From assembly GCA_002423305.1 (NCBI GenBank), contig DIVI01000189.1:1-6374 (forward strand): 6,374 nt of DNA. The letters are read 5' to 3'. The notes beneath the pieces were generated by a model. The model searched no databases. It saw nothing but the letters and a program-made list of their open reading frames with translations, and was not told where the DNA came from. Numbering within the stretch: position 1 is the first letter of the stretch; every line of letters starts with the position of its first letter. Below are positions 6,289-6,374 of this stretch, piece after piece. The stretch comes from Methylococcus sp. UBA6136. GTDB lineage: Bacteria; Pseudomonadota; Gammaproteobacteria; Methylococcales; Methylococcaceae. Both the position numbers and the translations under genes were made by a program.

Positions 6289-6308
6289 CCCCGAGAATCG
6301 GTACCCGG
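6289..6308 (+). repeat. Degenerate CCGAGAAT repeat, copy 2
   Basis: CCGAGAATCGGTACC is the second copy of the element at 5577-5596, here with a perfect CCGA-GAA-TCGG mini-hairpin followed by ACCCGGGT. It lies in the 148-nt stretch after the small secreted-protein frame, in which I see no gene or terminator up to the window end. Confidence 0.3.
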
Positions 6309-6374
6309 GTCCAAGATCGGGGACGGGCAGCCAGTTGGATAGCAGGTACCAACCCAATCCTCTCAACTTAAGAA

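Noticed and set aside
6297..6308. TCGGTACCCGGG matches part of a common cloning polylinker, suggesting vector contamination.
   Set aside because: The identity does not extend in either direction, and the same bases belong to a degenerate repeat seen at 5577-5596.
6281..6352. Integron attC site near the window end (GTTGGAT at 6334-6340 fits GTTRRRY).
   Set aside because: I found no matching RYYYAAC partner box and no paired L boxes in the proper arrangement.

Overview
This window looks like chromosomal DNA from a proteobacterium, most likely a gammaproteobacterium. The G+C content is moderately high. The signs are an outer-membrane TonB-dependent receptor, an Mla-type periplasmic lipid-binding protein, a YgiM-like SH3/transmembrane protein and an M20-family ArgE. 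I cannot name the genus from the sequence.

Positions 1-689: the left edge holds the first 174 residues of a TonB-dependent receptor on the minus strand. Its plug resembles the ZnuD zinc-receptor group. A short AT-rich intergenic stretch upstream holds an inverted repeat that resembles a Zur operator. A solitary MlaC/HpnM-type periplasmic protein (690-1298, plus strand) diverges from the receptor.

Positions 1299-4960: a strong bidirectional hairpin terminator (1326-1355) separates the MlaC-like gene from a convergent minus-strand group. In transcription order this group is a YgiM-type SH3/coiled-coil/membrane protein, ilvD (dihydroxy-acid dehydratase, branched-chain amino acids) and argE (acetylornithine deacetylase, arginine). 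The ilvD-argE gap is 19 nt, which suggests co-transcription. The SH3-ilvD gap is about 70 nt with no evident terminator.

Positions 4961-6374: this stretch is gene-poor and looks degraded. It holds a relic of a UmuD-like S24 protein on the minus strand. The relic has an in-frame stop, no catalytic Ser or Lys, and no proper C-terminus. A 28-bp inverted repeat with 11-6-11 spacing sits just upstream of it. On the plus strand lies a possible secreted Cys-containing small protein whose signal peptide and body are in different frames. A degenerate short repeat (core CCGAGAAT) lies on both sides of that reading frame. No integrase, transposase, CRISPR array, tRNA or rRNA is visible.

The left 5 kb is ordinary housekeeping. 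The unusual material is the UmuD relic with its adjacent inverted repeat, and the candidate zinc control of the receptor. I found no convincing new multi-gene system.
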